Counted from the stretch's first letter, positions 48,590 to 57,917 are shown. The stretch: 64,000 nt of DNA from Streptomyces sp. LUP30 (GCF_001746365.1 NZ_MJAJ01000016.1:79930-143929), one strand, 5' to 3'. Made by a program: numbers and translations. The notes: generated from the letters alone by a model not told the origin.

Positions 48590-49896
48590 ACGCCGAACTC
48601 CTGGAATGCGATGGTCTTCTCGACCGGGTAGTACTCGCTGCCGAGCAGCTCGCGGATGATGTAGCTGTTGCGGTAGGCGCCCATGCCGAGGTCGGGTGAG
48701 GTGACGCTGTGCGTGTGCACGCCCGCGTTCTGCAGGAACACGCTTCGGCCCGTGGTGTCGATGGCGTAGTTGCGGGCGACGTCGAAGTTGCCGTGGGCGT
48801 CGCGGCGCAGTCTGTGCCGGACCGGCGCGAGGAACTCGGGCTCGGCGTAGTGGTAGCCGGTGGCGAGCACCAGCCCCTGGCTGCTCAGCTCGAAGTCCTT
48901 GCCCTGCTCCTCCTGACGGAAGGACAGCGTGTACGTGCCGTCGGCGTGGCTCGCGCCGGTGAGGGCGGAGTTGGTGAGGAGCCGGGTGGGGACGGGGCCG
49001 CCGAGGCTCTTCTGGTAGAGCAGGTCGAAGATCTCGTTGACGAGGTCGCCGTCGATGCCCTTGAACAGGCCCTTCTGCTCGGCGGCGAGACGGTAGCGGG
49101 TCTGCTCGGGCAGCGCCCGGAAGTAGTCGACGTACTCCGGGGAGGTCATCTCCAGGGTGAGCTTGGTGTACTCCAGCGGGAAGAAGCGCGGGGAGCGGGT
49201 GACCCAGTTCAGCCGGTAGCCGTGCACGTCGATCTCGGAGAGCAGGTCGAGGTAGATCTCGGCGGCCGACTGACCGGAGCCGACCAGGGTGATCGACTCC
49301 TTCTTCTGCAGCTCCGCCTTGTGCTGCACGTAGCGGGAGTTGTGCAGGAAGTCGCCGCCGAGGCCGGCGCAGGCCTCGGGGACGTACGGGGAGGTGCCGG
49401 TGCCGAGGACCAGCCGCCGGGCGCGGTGGACGTTCCCGTCGGTGGTCCGCACGGCGTACAGCGCGTCGCCCTCGTCGTACGTCACCTCGGCGACCGTCGT
49501 CGAGAAGCGCACGCTGGTCAGCTTGTTCGCGGCCCAGCGGCAGTAGTCGTCGTACTCGACGCGCAGCGGGTAGAAGTTCTCGCGGATGTAGAACGAGTAG
49601 AGCCGGCCCTTCTCCTTCAGGTAGTTGAGGAAGGAGTAGGGGGACGTCGGGTCGGCGAGGGTGACCAGGTCCGACATGAACGGGGTCTGGAGGTGGGCGC
49701 CGTCGAGGAACATTCCCGCGTGCCACTCGAAGTCGGGCTTCGACTCCAGGAAGAGGCCGTCGAGTTCGGCGATGGGCTCGGTCAGACAGGCCAGTCCGAG
49801 GTTGAAGGGGCCGAGTCCGATCCCCACGAAGTCATGGACAGCGTCCGGGGATTCAGCAAGCGCGGTCAAGGGACTCTCCCAGGTACTGCTCGGCAT
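48586..49896 (-). CDS. desB: Cadaverine N-hydroxylase DesB (flavin monooxygenase)
   Basis: The 436-residue enzyme is an IucD/PvdA-type NADPH-dependent monooxygenase that hydroxylates cadaverine. It has FAD-binding 'DFVGIGLGPFNLGLACL', NADPH-binding 'LVGSGQSAAEIYLDLL' and the late 'GLVLATGYHYAEPEFL'. ATG 49896 gives the length shown, overlapping desA by 44 bp but without a clear ribosome binding site; TTG 49869, 9 codons later, has GGGAG at good distance and is a serious alternative. It is the second gene of the iron-regulated des operon. Confidence 0.94.
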   Translation of the reverse strand: MPSSTWESPLTALAESPDAVHDFVGIGLGPFNLGLACLTEPIAELDGLFLESKPDFEWHAGMFLDGAHLQTPFMSDLVTLADPTSPYSFLNYLKEKGRLYSFYIRENFYPLRVEYDDYCRWAANKLTSVRFSTTVAEVTYDEGDALYAVRTTDGNVHRARRLVLGTGTSPYVPEACAGLGGDFLHNSRYVQHKAELQKKESITLVGSGQSAAEIYLDLLSEIDVHGYRLNWVTRSPRFFPLEYTKLTLEMTSPEYVDYFRALPEQTRYRLAAEQKGLFKGIDGDLVNEIFDLLYQKSLGGPVPTRLLTNSALTGASHADGTYTLSFRQEEQGKDFELSSQGLVLATGYHYAEPEFLAPVRHRLRRDAHGNFDVARNYAIDTTGRSVFLQNAGVHTHSVTSPDLGMGAYRNSYIIRELLGSEYYPVEKTIAFQEFGV

Positions 49897-51295
49897 GGCC
49901 GGCGATCAGGTCGAGGACGGCGGCGATGTCGTCGGTCGTGGTCTCGGGGTTGAGCAGGGTGAACTTCAGGTAGTGGCGGGCGCCGACCTTGGTGCCCGCG
50001 ACCACCGCGTCGCCCGAGGCGAACAGGGCCTTGCGGGCGTAGAGATTGGCGCGGTCGATCTCGGCCGGGTCGGTGACGGCGGCGGGGATCCAGCGGAAGA
50101 CGAGGGTGGACAGCGAGGGCTGGACGACGACGTCGAAGCGCGGGTCGGCGGCCAGCAGCCGCCAGCCGTCCACGGCCAGGTCGCAGACCTCGTCGAAGAG
50201 CTGCCCGATGCCGTCGGCGCCCATCGTGCGCAGGGTCATCCACAGCTTGAGGGCGTCGAACCGGCGGGTGGTCTGCAGGGACTTGTCCACCTGGTTGGGG
50301 ATGCGTTCCTGCACCATGCGGCGCGGGTTGAGGTACTCGGCGTGGTAGGTGGCGTGGCGCAGCGTGGACGCGTCCCGGACCAGGACGGCGGAGGAACTCA
50401 CGGGCTGGAAGAAGGACTTGTGGTAGTCGACGGTGACGGAGTCGGCTCGCTCGATGCCGTCGATGCGGTCCCGGTGCTTCACGGAGGCGAGGAGTCCGCA
50501 GCCATAGGCGGCGTCGACGTGCATCCAGGCGCCGAACTGCGCGCACAGCTCGGCGATCTCGGGGAGCGGGTCGATGGAGCCGAAGTCGGTGGTGCCTGCG
50601 GTGGCGACGACGGCCATGGGGACGAGGCCGTCCTTCGTGCAGCGCTCCAGCTCGTGGGCGAGCGCCACGGTCTGCATGCGCTTGTCGTGGTCGACGGGGA
50701 TGGTGACCACGGCGTCCGGGCCCAGGCCGAGCAGTTTCGCCGACTTCTTCACGCTGAAGTGGCTCACCTCGGAGGCGAAGACGCGCAGTCTCGCCAGGGA
50801 GTCGGACTTCGCCTCCTCGCGGGCCAGCAGCAGGGCCTGGAGGTTGGACTGGCTGCCGCCGGAGGTGAACACCCCGTCGGCGGCGGGGCCGAGACCGATG
50901 CGGGCGCACGTCCAGTCGATCAGTTTCCGCTCGATGAGGGTGCCGCCGGCCGACTGGTCCCAGGTGTCGAGGGAGGAGTTGACGGCGGACAGGACCGCCT
51001 CGCCCAGCACGGCGGGGATGACCACGGGGCAGTTGAGGTGGGCGAGGTAGCGGGGGTGATGGAAGTAGATCGCGTCGCGGAGGTAGACCTCCTCCAGCTC
51101 GTCGAGCACGGCGGCGGTGTCGCCCAGGGGCCGGTCGAGGTCGATCCCGTCGATGCGGGGCGCGAGGGCGTCGACCGTGACGCCGGTGAACGGACGGTCG
51201 GTGGCGGCGAGTTTGGCGGCCACCCGCTCTACTCCTTCGGTCACGGAGCGGCGGTAGTGCTCCGCGGTCGTGTCATTGAGCAGGTGCGAGCGCAT
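49853..51295 (-). CDS. desA: Lysine decarboxylase DesA (PLP-dependent)
   Basis: The 480-residue enzyme is a group-II PLP decarboxylase that converts lysine to cadaverine, the first step of desferrioxamine synthesis. 'FTSGGSQSNLQALLLAREEA' contacts the cofactor, 'AAYGCGLL' follows the conserved 'WMHVDA', and the PLP lysine is in 'TVDYHKSFFQP'. I chose ATG 51295 because GGAGGA precedes it; the open frame upstream runs through the iron box. It is first in desABCD, with a DmdR1-type iron box 71-89 bp upstream, so expression rises when iron is scarce. Confidence 0.96.
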   Translation of the reverse strand: MRSHLLNDTTAEHYRRSVTEGVERVAAKLAATDRPFTGVTVDALAPRIDGIDLDRPLGDTAAVLDELEEVYLRDAIYFHHPRYLAHLNCPVVIPAVLGEAVLSAVNSSLDTWDQSAGGTLIERKLIDWTCARIGLGPAADGVFTSGGSQSNLQALLLAREEAKSDSLARLRVFASEVSHFSVKKSAKLLGLGPDAVVTIPVDHDKRMQTVALAHELERCTKDGLVPMAVVATAGTTDFGSIDPLPEIAELCAQFGAWMHVDAAYGCGLLASVKHRDRIDGIERADSVTVDYHKSFFQPVSSSAVLVRDASTLRHATYHAEYLNPRRMVQERIPNQVDKSLQTTRRFDALKLWMTLRTMGADGIGQLFDEVCDLAVDGWRLLAADPRFDVVVQPSLSTLVFRWIPAAVTDPAEIDRANLYARKALFASGDAVVAGTKVGARHYLKFTLLNPETTTDDIAAVLDLIAGHAEQYLGESLDRAC

Positions 51296-51365
51296 GGTGG
51301 GGGTCCTCCGGGGGTGGGGACGGGGGCCTGGGCGGGGCGGTTCGGGGACGGAACCTCTGATCAAC

Positions 51366-51384
51366 TTAGGTAAGCCTAACCTGA
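51366..51384 (-). promoter_or_regulatory. Iron box (DmdR1/DtxR operator) of desABCD
   Basis: On the minus strand TCAGGTTAGGCTTACCTAA matches the 19-bp iron-box consensus of actinobacterial DtxR-family repressors (DmdR1 in Streptomyces) almost perfectly. Fe2+-bound repressor should shut off desA when iron is plentiful. Confidence 0.93.
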
Positions 51385-51467
51385 CTTCGAGCGCGAGGAT
51401 CCTGGGTGTGCCGTGACGGTGGTCACGTGCGCGCCCCCGCACGCACGGCTGCGGGGGCGCGGTGTCG

Positions 51468-52289
51468 CTACTCGGTCTCGCGGAGCTGTTCCTCGCTCAT
51501 GCCCCGGCGCCAGTACCCGACGAAGGTGACCCGGCGCCGGTCCACGCCCCGCTCCTGCACGAAGTGCCGGCGCAGCGCCTTCACGGATCCCGACTCGCCC
51601 GCGATCCAGACGTACGGGTTCGCCGCGGGCGGCAGAGCGGCCGCGCGGACGGCGTCGACGGAACCCTCCCCGACCACCCAGGTCACCTCGGCGGCCGCGC
51701 GGGTCGTCAACTCCCGCACGTCGGCAGGATCGTGGACCTCCAGCCAGACCCGGGTGCGCTGTCCGGCCGGCAGTGACTCCAGTATCGACGCGACGGCCGG
51801 CAGCGCACTCTCGTCGCCCCAGAGCACCAGCAGGTCGGCGTCGTGCGGCGGACGGAACCGGATCGCCCGGTTGTCGGCCACCGCGGGCCCGAGCAGCACC
51901 ACCCGGTCCCCGGCGGCCGCGCGCGCCGCCCATGCGGAGGCGGGCCCGGCGGGGGTGTGCAGCACGAAGTCGACGTCGATCTCCACCGTGCGTCCGAGCG
52001 CGTCGGCGCGCAGCGCACGCAGCGTGTACGAACGCATCACCGCCCGTACGCCGTCCGGCAGTTCACGCCATCCCTGCCACCATCCGTCCCCGAGCTCGAC
52101 GGGGACCTGCGGCTCCTCCTGACCCGGATGCGGCAGGAACAGCGACAGCGACTGGTCGCGCCCGTCGGAGAAGAAGTGCCGCAGGTCCTCCCCGGTGAGA
52201 CTCACCCGGACCAGGGACGGCGACAGCCGCCGCGTCCGTGCGACCTGGAGCGAGAAGAACCGGAAGGGGGCGGCGACGGCTGTGGTCAT
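51468..52289 (-). CDS. Siderophore-interacting protein (FAD/NAD(P)H ferric reductase)
   Basis: The 273-residue cytoplasmic protein is of the SIP/ViuB family. It has an FAD-binding barrel ('RRLSPSLVRVSLTGEDLRHF', 'RSYTLRALRADALGRTVEID', 'HTPAGPASAWAARAAAGDRV') and an NAD(P)H-binding C-terminus ('LVLWGDESALPAVASILESL', 'WIAGESGSVKALRRHFVQER'). It likely reduces ferric iron to release it from imported ferrioxamine. It lies between desE and desABCD on the same strand, 128 bp below desE, so it may share the desE iron-box promoter. Confidence 0.92.
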   Translation of the reverse strand: MTTAVAAPFRFFSLQVARTRRLSPSLVRVSLTGEDLRHFFSDGRDQSLSLFLPHPGQEEPQVPVELGDGWWQGWRELPDGVRAVMRSYTLRALRADALGRTVEIDVDFVLHTPAGPASAWAARAAAGDRVVLLGPAVADNRAIRFRPPHDADLLVLWGDESALPAVASILESLPAGQRTRVWLEVHDPADVRELTTRAAAEVTWVVGEGSVDAVRAAALPPAANPYVWIAGESGSVKALRRHFVQERGVDRRRVTFVGYWRRGMSEEQLRETE

Positions 52290-52417
52290 GGGGGCTCCTG
52301 AAGACGTGGGGCAGGGCGGCTCGCTCAGGGGCGCGGGGCTGCATCGGCATGCGGCTCCGCCGCGTGGGCGTGACCGCGGCCGGACCGCGGCGCGCCCACT
52401 GCGTCAGGTCGCCGTCG

Positions 52418-53467
52418 TCAGGCGACCTTCTTCGCCTTCTCCAGCGCCGCGGCGAGGTTCTCCAGCAGCGGCACGCACTTGTCGTAGGACAGGATCGGCT
52501 CGGGGGAGCGCGCGATGACCTGACCGGCCTTCACCGCGGGCAGCTTCTTCCAGGTCGCCTTGGTGATGTCGGCGGGCTGGATGGTCGAGGAACGGTCGTC
52601 CATCATGATGATGTCGGCCGGGTACTTGTCGACGTTCTCCCAGCTCAGCGACTCGTACCAGCCGCCGCCCTGGGCCTTGGCGCTCGCCGGCGGCTCGACG
52701 AAGTTCACGCCGAGGGCCTTGAAGTACTCGAGGTCGACGGAGAGGTCGGTGCCGGAGACGTAGAAGAGCTCGGGGCTCGCGGAACCGGCCATCACCCTGA
52801 TGCCGGGCTTGGCCTTGGCGGCCGCGCGCAGCCGGGCGGCCGCGTCCTCGAACCTCTTCTTGGCGCCGGTGACGGCGGCCGCCGTCATGTCGGCGCCCAG
52901 CGACTCGGCCAGCTCCCACATGCGCTGCAGCGGAGCGGTCAACTGGCGGTCGTAGACGGAGATGCCCACGCTCGGGGCAAGCTTGGCGATCTTGTCCTTG
53001 GAGGCCTCGGGGACGTACCAGAGGGTGCCGGCGCCGTCGAACATCGTGGAGATGAGGACGTCGGGGGCGAGGGCGGCGTACTTCTCGACGTTGAACTCGT
53101 CCCAGACGTTGCCGAGGACCGTCACCTTGGTGACGTCCATGTCGCCGGCCTGCACATCGGCCTTGCCCGAGGCGGTCCTGGTGGGTCCGAAGACGCCCTT
53201 GACCTGGATTCCGTAGTCGTGGAGGGCCGCGCCGACGCCGGTGAAGGCGACGATGTTCGCGGGGACGGCGTCGAGCTTCACCGTGGTGCCGCGGTCGTCC
53301 TTGAAGGTCCACGGGCCGGACTTCGCCGAGGCGTTCGCCGCCGGCCCGGAGCCGCTGCTGCCCGCGTCTTCGTCCCCGCAGGCGGCGAGCACGGCGCCGA
53401 GGCCGAGGGCGCCACCGGCGGCGAGGATGCCACGGCGGGTGGGACGGACGGCGCTGGCGTTGGACAT
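52418..53467 (-). CDS. desE: Ferrioxamine-binding lipoprotein DesE
   Basis: The 349-residue protein is a FepB-type siderophore-binding lipoprotein. The N-terminus has a twin-arginine-like 'RPTRRGILAAGGALGLGAVL' followed by the lipobox 'LAACGDE' (Cys about 33). The body has the helical-backbone fold of iron-siderophore receptors ('TVLGNVWDEFNVEKYAALAP', 'ADIIMMDDRSSTIQPADI'). The start ATG 53467 is chosen for the signal peptide; a GTG 11 codons upstream is less likely. An iron box lies 51 bp upstream. It captures ferrioxamine for an ABC importer encoded elsewhere. The symbol rests on position next to desA-D. Confidence 0.93.
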   Translation of the reverse strand: MSNASAVRPTRRGILAAGGALGLGAVLAACGDEDAGSSGSGPAANASAKSGPWTFKDDRGTTVKLDAVPANIVAFTGVGAALHDYGIQVKGVFGPTRTASGKADVQAGDMDVTKVTVLGNVWDEFNVEKYAALAPDVLISTMFDGAGTLWYVPEASKDKIAKLAPSVGISVYDRQLTAPLQRMWELAESLGADMTAAAVTGAKKRFEDAAARLRAAAKAKPGIRVMAGSASPELFYVSGTDLSVDLEYFKALGVNFVEPPASAKAQGGGWYESLSWENVDKYPADIIMMDDRSSTIQPADITKATWKKLPAVKAGQVIARSPEPILSYDKCVPLLENLAAALEKAKKVA

Positions 53468-53517
53468 GAGTGTGGCCACTTTCGAACGGGGCGGGATCAC
53501 CCGAGGACGGTTCGAAT

Positions 53518-53536
53518 GTAGGTTAGCCTAACCTCA
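53518..53536 (-). promoter_or_regulatory. Iron box (DmdR1/DtxR operator) of desE
   Basis: On the minus strand TGAGGTTAGGCTAACCTAC is a near-consensus iron box with a perfect core GGTTAGGCTAACC-type symmetry, ending 51 bp before the desE ATG. It should make desE, and probably the reductase gene behind it, iron-repressed. Confidence 0.93.
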
Positions 53537-53658
53537 GCTCGTGTCCAGGGGGCGGCCCGCGGGGCCGAGGCCGGGCACGGCGAGACCTGTCCCGCGCCCG
53601 TGCACTGCCTGTCGATCGAGGGCGGACGGATCCTCAGCAGCGCGTCGGGGAAACGGAG

Positions 53659-53693
53659 TCGGCGGCCTCAGGCGGTTGACCTGAGGCCGCCGA
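53659..53693 (-). terminator. Terminator of the leucine-degradation operon
   Basis: A perfect 14-bp stem with a 7-nt loop (CGGTTGA) lies 50 bp downstream of the acyl-CoA dehydrogenase stop on the minus strand and separates this operon from the desE promoter. Confidence 0.88.
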
Positions 53694-53742
53694 GCGGCCG
53701 ATCGGGGCGCGCAGGCGCCGGGAAACGCGAGGCGGCGTCCGG

Positions 53743-54903
53743 TCAGGCGGGGAGCCCCAGCTCCCGGGCGATCAGCATCCGCTGCACCTCGCTCGTGCCC
53801 TCGCCGATCTCCAGGATCTTGGAGTCGCGCCACATGCGGGCCACCGGGTACTCGTTCATGAAGCCGTAGCCGCCGTGCACCTGGGTGGCCTCACGGGCGT
53901 TGTCGACGGCGACCGTGGAGGAGTACAGCTTCGCCAGCGCCGCCTCCTTCTTGAAGGGCTCTCCGGCCACCAGCCGCGAGGCCGCGTCCCGCCAGGCCAG
54001 CCGGGCCGTGTGCGCCTTCATCTCCATGTCGGCGATCTTGAACTGGACGGCCTGGTTGGCGCCGATCGGACGGCCGAACGCATGCCGTTCCTTGGCGTAC
54101 TTCACCGACTCGTCCACACAGCCCTGCGCGAGCCCGGTCGCCAGCGCGGCGATGGCGATGCGTCCCTCGTCGAGGATCCGAAGGAACTGCGCGTACCCAC
54201 GGCCCTCCTCGCCCAGCAGGTTCGCCGCCGGGACGCGCACGTCGGCGAAGGACAGCTCACGCGTGTCGGAGGCGTTCCAGCCGACCTTCGAGTAGGGCGC
54301 CGCGACCGTGAAGCCCGGGGTGCCGGACGGGACGATGATCGCGGAGATCAGCGGACGGCCGTCCGGCTTGCGGCCCGTCACCGCGGTGACCGTGACCAGC
54401 CCCGTGATGTCCGTGCCCGAGTTGGTGATGAAGCACTTGGCGCCGTTGATCACCCATTCGTCCGTGTCGGGGTCGAGACGGGCCGTGGTGCGCGTCGCCC
54501 CCGCGTCCGAGCCGCCGTCCGGCTCGGTCAGGCCGAAGGCGCCGAGCATCTCGCCGGAGCACAGGCGCGGCAGCCACTCCCGCTTCTGCTCCGCGGTGCC
54601 GAAGAGATGGATCGGCATGGCGCCCAGCGAGACGCCCGCCTCCAGCGTGATCGCCACGGACGAGTCGACCCGCGCGAGTTCCTCCAGCGCGATGCCCAGG
54701 GCGAGATAGTCGCCGCCCATGCCGCCGTGCTCCTCGGGGAAGGGCAGCCCGAACAGGCCCATGCGGCCCATCTCGCGGACGATCTCGTAGGGGAACTCGT
54801 GCCGCTCGTAGAAGTCGCCGATCTTGGGCGCGACCACGTCGTGCGCGAACTCCTCGACCGTGCGGCGGAGTTCTTCCAGTTCGGGGGAGAGACGGTGGTC
54901 CAT
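53743..54903 (-). CDS. acdH: Acyl-CoA dehydrogenase (isovaleryl/branched-chain type)
   Basis: The 386-residue flavoprotein has 'FGLTEPDGGSDAGATRTTAR' at the FAD/substrate site, 'VKYAKERHAFGRPIGANQAV' and the C-terminal 'ATQVHGGYGFMNEYPVARMW' with 'GEGTSEVQRML'. Its place at the end of an operon with methylcrotonyl-CoA-type carboxylase subunits and HMG-CoA lyase makes isovaleryl-CoA the likely substrate, the first committed step of leucine breakdown. The symbol follows my recollection of branched-chain acyl-CoA dehydrogenase AcdH at this locus in Streptomyces. The start ATG 54903 lies 6 bp after the lyase stop. Confidence 0.93.
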   Translation of the reverse strand: MDHRLSPELEELRRTVEEFAHDVVAPKIGDFYERHEFPYEIVREMGRMGLFGLPFPEEHGGMGGDYLALGIALEELARVDSSVAITLEAGVSLGAMPIHLFGTAEQKREWLPRLCSGEMLGAFGLTEPDGGSDAGATRTTARLDPDTDEWVINGAKCFITNSGTDITGLVTVTAVTGRKPDGRPLISAIIVPSGTPGFTVAAPYSKVGWNASDTRELSFADVRVPAANLLGEEGRGYAQFLRILDEGRIAIAALATGLAQGCVDESVKYAKERHAFGRPIGANQAVQFKIADMEMKAHTARLAWRDAASRLVAGEPFKKEAALAKLYSSTVAVDNAREATQVHGGYGFMNEYPVARMWRDSKILEIGEGTSEVQRMLIARELGLPA

Positions 54904-54909
54904 GTCGGG

Positions 54910-55860
54910 TCACTGCTCCTTGTGGGGCTGTGTCGTGGTGCCGAGTGCTCGGACGGTGCGGGACGGGCTGGGTCGGCCCAGGTGGGTGGCCATCCACTCG
55001 CTTGTGGCGACGAGACGGCCGAGGTCCACCCCGGTGTCGATGCCGAGGCCCCGCAGCATCCACACGAGGTCCTCGGTGGCGAGGTTGCCGGTGGCGGACT
55101 TGGCGTACGGACAGCCGCCGAGACCGCCCGCCGAGGCGTCGACGGTGGTGACGCCGTGCTGGAGCGCGGCGAGGGTGTTGGCGAGCGCCTGACCGTAGGT
55201 GTCGTGGAAGTGCACCCCCAACGCGTCCGTGGGGACGCCCTGTTCGTTCAGCGCGGTGAGCAGGGCCCGCACATGGCCCGGGGTGGCCACGCCGATCGTG
55301 TCGCCCAGACTCAGCTCGTGACAGCCCAGGCCGAGCAGGGCACGGCAGACCCGGACCACCTGCTCGACCGGGACCGCGCCCTCCCACGGGTCGCCGAAGC
55401 ACATGGAGAGATAGCCGCGCACCCGCACGTCCTCGGCCCTGGCGCGGGCCACCACCGGCTCGAACATGGCCAGCGCCTCGTCCACCGTGCGGTTGAGGTT
55501 GGCCTTGGCGAAGGACTCGGTGGCGCTGGCGAAGACGGCGACGCCGCGCGCGCCCAGCGCCAGCGCCCGGTCCAGTCCGCGTTCGTTGGGCACCAGCACC
55601 GGCAGCGCCACGTCGAGATCGCTCACCATCGGGAACAACTGCTCGGCGTCCGCGAGTTGGGGGACCCACTTCGGGTGCACGAAGCTGGTGGCCTCGATGG
55701 TGGTGAGGCCGGCGTCTGCGAGGCGGTGCACGAACTCGGCCTTGACGTCCGTGGGCACGGTCGTCTTCTCGTTCTGCAGGCCGTCGCGGGCGCCGACCTC
55801 GTGGATGCGCACCCGCGCGGGCAGGCCCGGAGCGGGTACGGCCATGGGGAGCGTCGTCAC
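54910..55860 (-). CDS. Hydroxymethylglutaryl-CoA lyase
   Basis: The 316-residue enzyme is an HMGL-like TIM-barrel lyase. It has 'RVRIHEVGARDGLQNEKTTV' with the metal-binding Asp, 'SFVHPKWVPQLADAEQLF', 'GVHFHDTYGQALANTLAAL' with two metal-ligand histidines and 'SAGGLGGCPYAKSATGNLAT' with the catalytic Cys. It cleaves HMG-CoA to acetoacetate and acetyl-CoA, the last step of leucine degradation. The start GTG 55860 overlaps the upstream stop (GTGA); ATG five codons later is an alternative. Confidence 0.93.
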   Translation of the reverse strand: MTTLPMAVPAPGLPARVRIHEVGARDGLQNEKTTVPTDVKAEFVHRLADAGLTTIEATSFVHPKWVPQLADAEQLFPMVSDLDVALPVLVPNERGLDRALALGARGVAVFASATESFAKANLNRTVDEALAMFEPVVARARAEDVRVRGYLSMCFGDPWEGAVPVEQVVRVCRALLGLGCHELSLGDTIGVATPGHVRALLTALNEQGVPTDALGVHFHDTYGQALANTLAALQHGVTTVDASAGGLGGCPYAKSATGNLATEDLVWMLRGLGIDTGVDLGRLVATSEWMATHLGRPSPSRTVRALGTTTQPHKEQ

Positions 55861-57905
55861 TTCTCCTCCTTCGCCGGATCGGTCGCCGGGTCGGTCGCCG
55901 GATCGGTCACCGGGGCGACGACGGCCAGTACCTGGTCCATGGCGACCGTCGTGCCCGGTGTCACGTCGAGTTCGGCGACGGTGCCGGCGTGCGGCGCGGA
56001 GATGACGTGTTCCATCTTCATCGCCTCCACGACCAGCAGGCTCTGGCCCGCGGCCACCTCGTCGCCGACGGCGACCTTGACGACCGTGACCGTGCCGGGC
56101 ATGGGCGCGGTGAGCGAGTCGGCGCCCGCGTGGGCCCCCCGGGTGAGGGAGGCGGCCACCGGGTCGTGGTCGCGCACCTGCCAGGCGTCGCCGTCGCGGC
56201 CCAGCCAGGTGCCGTCCGGCAGCGCGGCGAAGGCGTGCGTGACCCCGTCGAGCCGGCAGACGAAGCGGGGGTCGTCCGGTCGCGGGGGCAGGATCCCGGA
56301 GCTGCGCCGCGGGGTCTCCTCCCCGTCGAGCAGCACCTCCCGCCCGCCGTCGGCCGTGCCGCGCACCCGGACCGTCACCGGGTCGTGTCCGGGCACGTGC
56401 AGGTGGTGTGCGGTCCAGGCGGGCTCGCCGCCCAGCCGCCAGCCGTCGGCGACCGAGAAGGGGTCCACCCACCCCGTGCCGGGCGCGGGGGCCGGCGCGG
56501 GCCGGCGCAGCAGCGCCGCCGCCGCGTAGACGTCCGGCGGGACGTCGGCCGTGACCAGCGAAGCGGCCTCCCGTTCCACCAGTCCCGTGTCCAGCTCGCC
56601 CGCCACGACCGCCGGGTGGGCCAGCAGCCGCCGCAGGAACCCGGCGTTGGTCTGCACGCCCAGGGTGACCGTGTCGGCCAGGGCCGCCCGGAGTTTCCTG
56701 AGGGCGCTCTCCCGGTCCGGACCGTAGGCGATCACCTTGGACAGCATGGGGTCGTAGAGGCTGCCGACCTCGGCGCCCTCGCTGAGCCCGGAGTCGGTGC
56801 GCACGCCGTCGCCCTGCGGCTCGTGCAGCCGGAGCACCGTGCCGCCGGACGGCAGGAACCCGCGCGCGGGGTCCTCGGCGCAGACGCGGGCCTCGACGGC
56901 GTGTCCGGTCAGCCGCACGTCCTCCTGGCCGAACGGCAGCGGCTCGCCGGCGGCCGCCCGCAGCTGCCACTCCACCAGGTCCAGGCCGGTGACCAGTTCG
57001 GTGACCGGATGCTCCACCTGGAGCCGGGTGTTCATCTCCATGAAGTAGTACGACGACGGATCGCCGCCCGGCACGATGAACTCCACCGTGCCCGCCCCGC
57101 GGTACCCGCAGGAGCGTGCCGCCTGCACGGCCGCCTCGCCCATCGACGCGCGCGTGGCCTCGTCGAGCAGGACGCTCGGCGCCTCCTCGACGATCTTCTG
57201 GTGCCGGCGTTGCAGCGAGCACTCGCGTTCGCCGAGGTGGATCACGTTGCCGTGGCCGTCGGCGAGCACCTGGATCTCGATGTGCCGGGGCCGGTCGACC
57301 CACCGCTCGACGAGCAGCGTGTCGTCGCCGAAGGAGGCGCGGGCCTCACGGCGGGCGGCGGCGATCTCCTCGGCCAGCAGCGACGCGTCGCGCACCAGCC
57401 GCATGCCCTTGCCGCCGCCGCCCGCGCTCGGCTTCAGCAGCACGGGAACGCCGATCTCGTGGGCGGCGGCGATGAGCTGGCCGTCCGTCAGGCCGCTGCC
57501 GCTCGATCCGGGCACCACCGGAACCCCGGCCTCCCGCACCGTCGCCTTGGCCCGGATCTTGTCGCCCATGAGAGCGATGGCCTCGGCGGGCGGCCCGATG
57601 AAGACCAGCCCGGCGTCGGCGCACGCGCGGGCGAAGCCGGCGTTCTCGGCCAGGAACCCGTACCCCGGGTGGACGGCCTGGGCGCCGGTCCGCGCGGCCG
57701 CCTCCAGGAGCCGTTCGACCGACAGGTAGCTGTCGGCGGCGGGCGGCGGGCCGATCCGGACCGCCGTGTCCGCCTCCCGGACGTGCCGGGCGTCCGCGTC
57801 GGCGTCGGAGAAGACCGCCACCGAGCGCACGCCCATGGCGCGCAGCGTGCGGATGACGCGGACGGCGATCTCGCCCCGGTTGGCCACGAGCACTGTGTCA
57901 AACAT
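55857..57905 (-). CDS. Acyl-CoA carboxylase biotinylated alpha subunit (methylcrotonyl-CoA carboxylase type)
   Basis: The 682-residue protein has the biotin carboxylase domain (about 1-450, 'FDTVLVANRGEIAVRVIRTL', 'LLKPSAGGGGKGMRLVRDAS', 'MNTRLQVEHPVTELVTGLDL') and a C-terminal biotin carrier domain with the biotinyl lysine in 'VVEAMKMEHV'. With the beta subunit encoded just upstream it carboxylates 3-methylcrotonyl-CoA in leucine catabolism. The extreme C-terminus carries a short TDPA repeat ('VTDPATDPATDPAKEEK') beyond the carrier domain. Start ATG 57905; its stop overlaps the lyase start. Confidence 0.93.
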   Translation of the reverse strand: MFDTVLVANRGEIAVRVIRTLRAMGVRSVAVFSDADADARHVREADTAVRIGPPPAADSYLSVERLLEAAARTGAQAVHPGYGFLAENAGFARACADAGLVFIGPPAEAIALMGDKIRAKATVREAGVPVVPGSSGSGLTDGQLIAAAHEIGVPVLLKPSAGGGGKGMRLVRDASLLAEEIAAARREARASFGDDTLLVERWVDRPRHIEIQVLADGHGNVIHLGERECSLQRRHQKIVEEAPSVLLDEATRASMGEAAVQAARSCGYRGAGTVEFIVPGGDPSSYYFMEMNTRLQVEHPVTELVTGLDLVEWQLRAAAGEPLPFGQEDVRLTGHAVEARVCAEDPARGFLPSGGTVLRLHEPQGDGVRTDSGLSEGAEVGSLYDPMLSKVIAYGPDRESALRKLRAALADTVTLGVQTNAGFLRRLLAHPAVVAGELDTGLVEREAASLVTADVPPDVYAAAALLRRPAPAPAPGTGWVDPFSVADGWRLGGEPAWTAHHLHVPGHDPVTVRVRGTADGGREVLLDGEETPRRSSGILPPRPDDPRFVCRLDGVTHAFAALPDGTWLGRDGDAWQVRDHDPVAASLTRGAHAGADSLTAPMPGTVTVVKVAVGDEVAAGQSLLVVEAMKMEHVISAPHAGTVAELDVTPGTTVAMDQVLAVVAPVTDPATDPATDPAKEEK

Positions 57906-57917
57906 GAAGTCCCCTCC

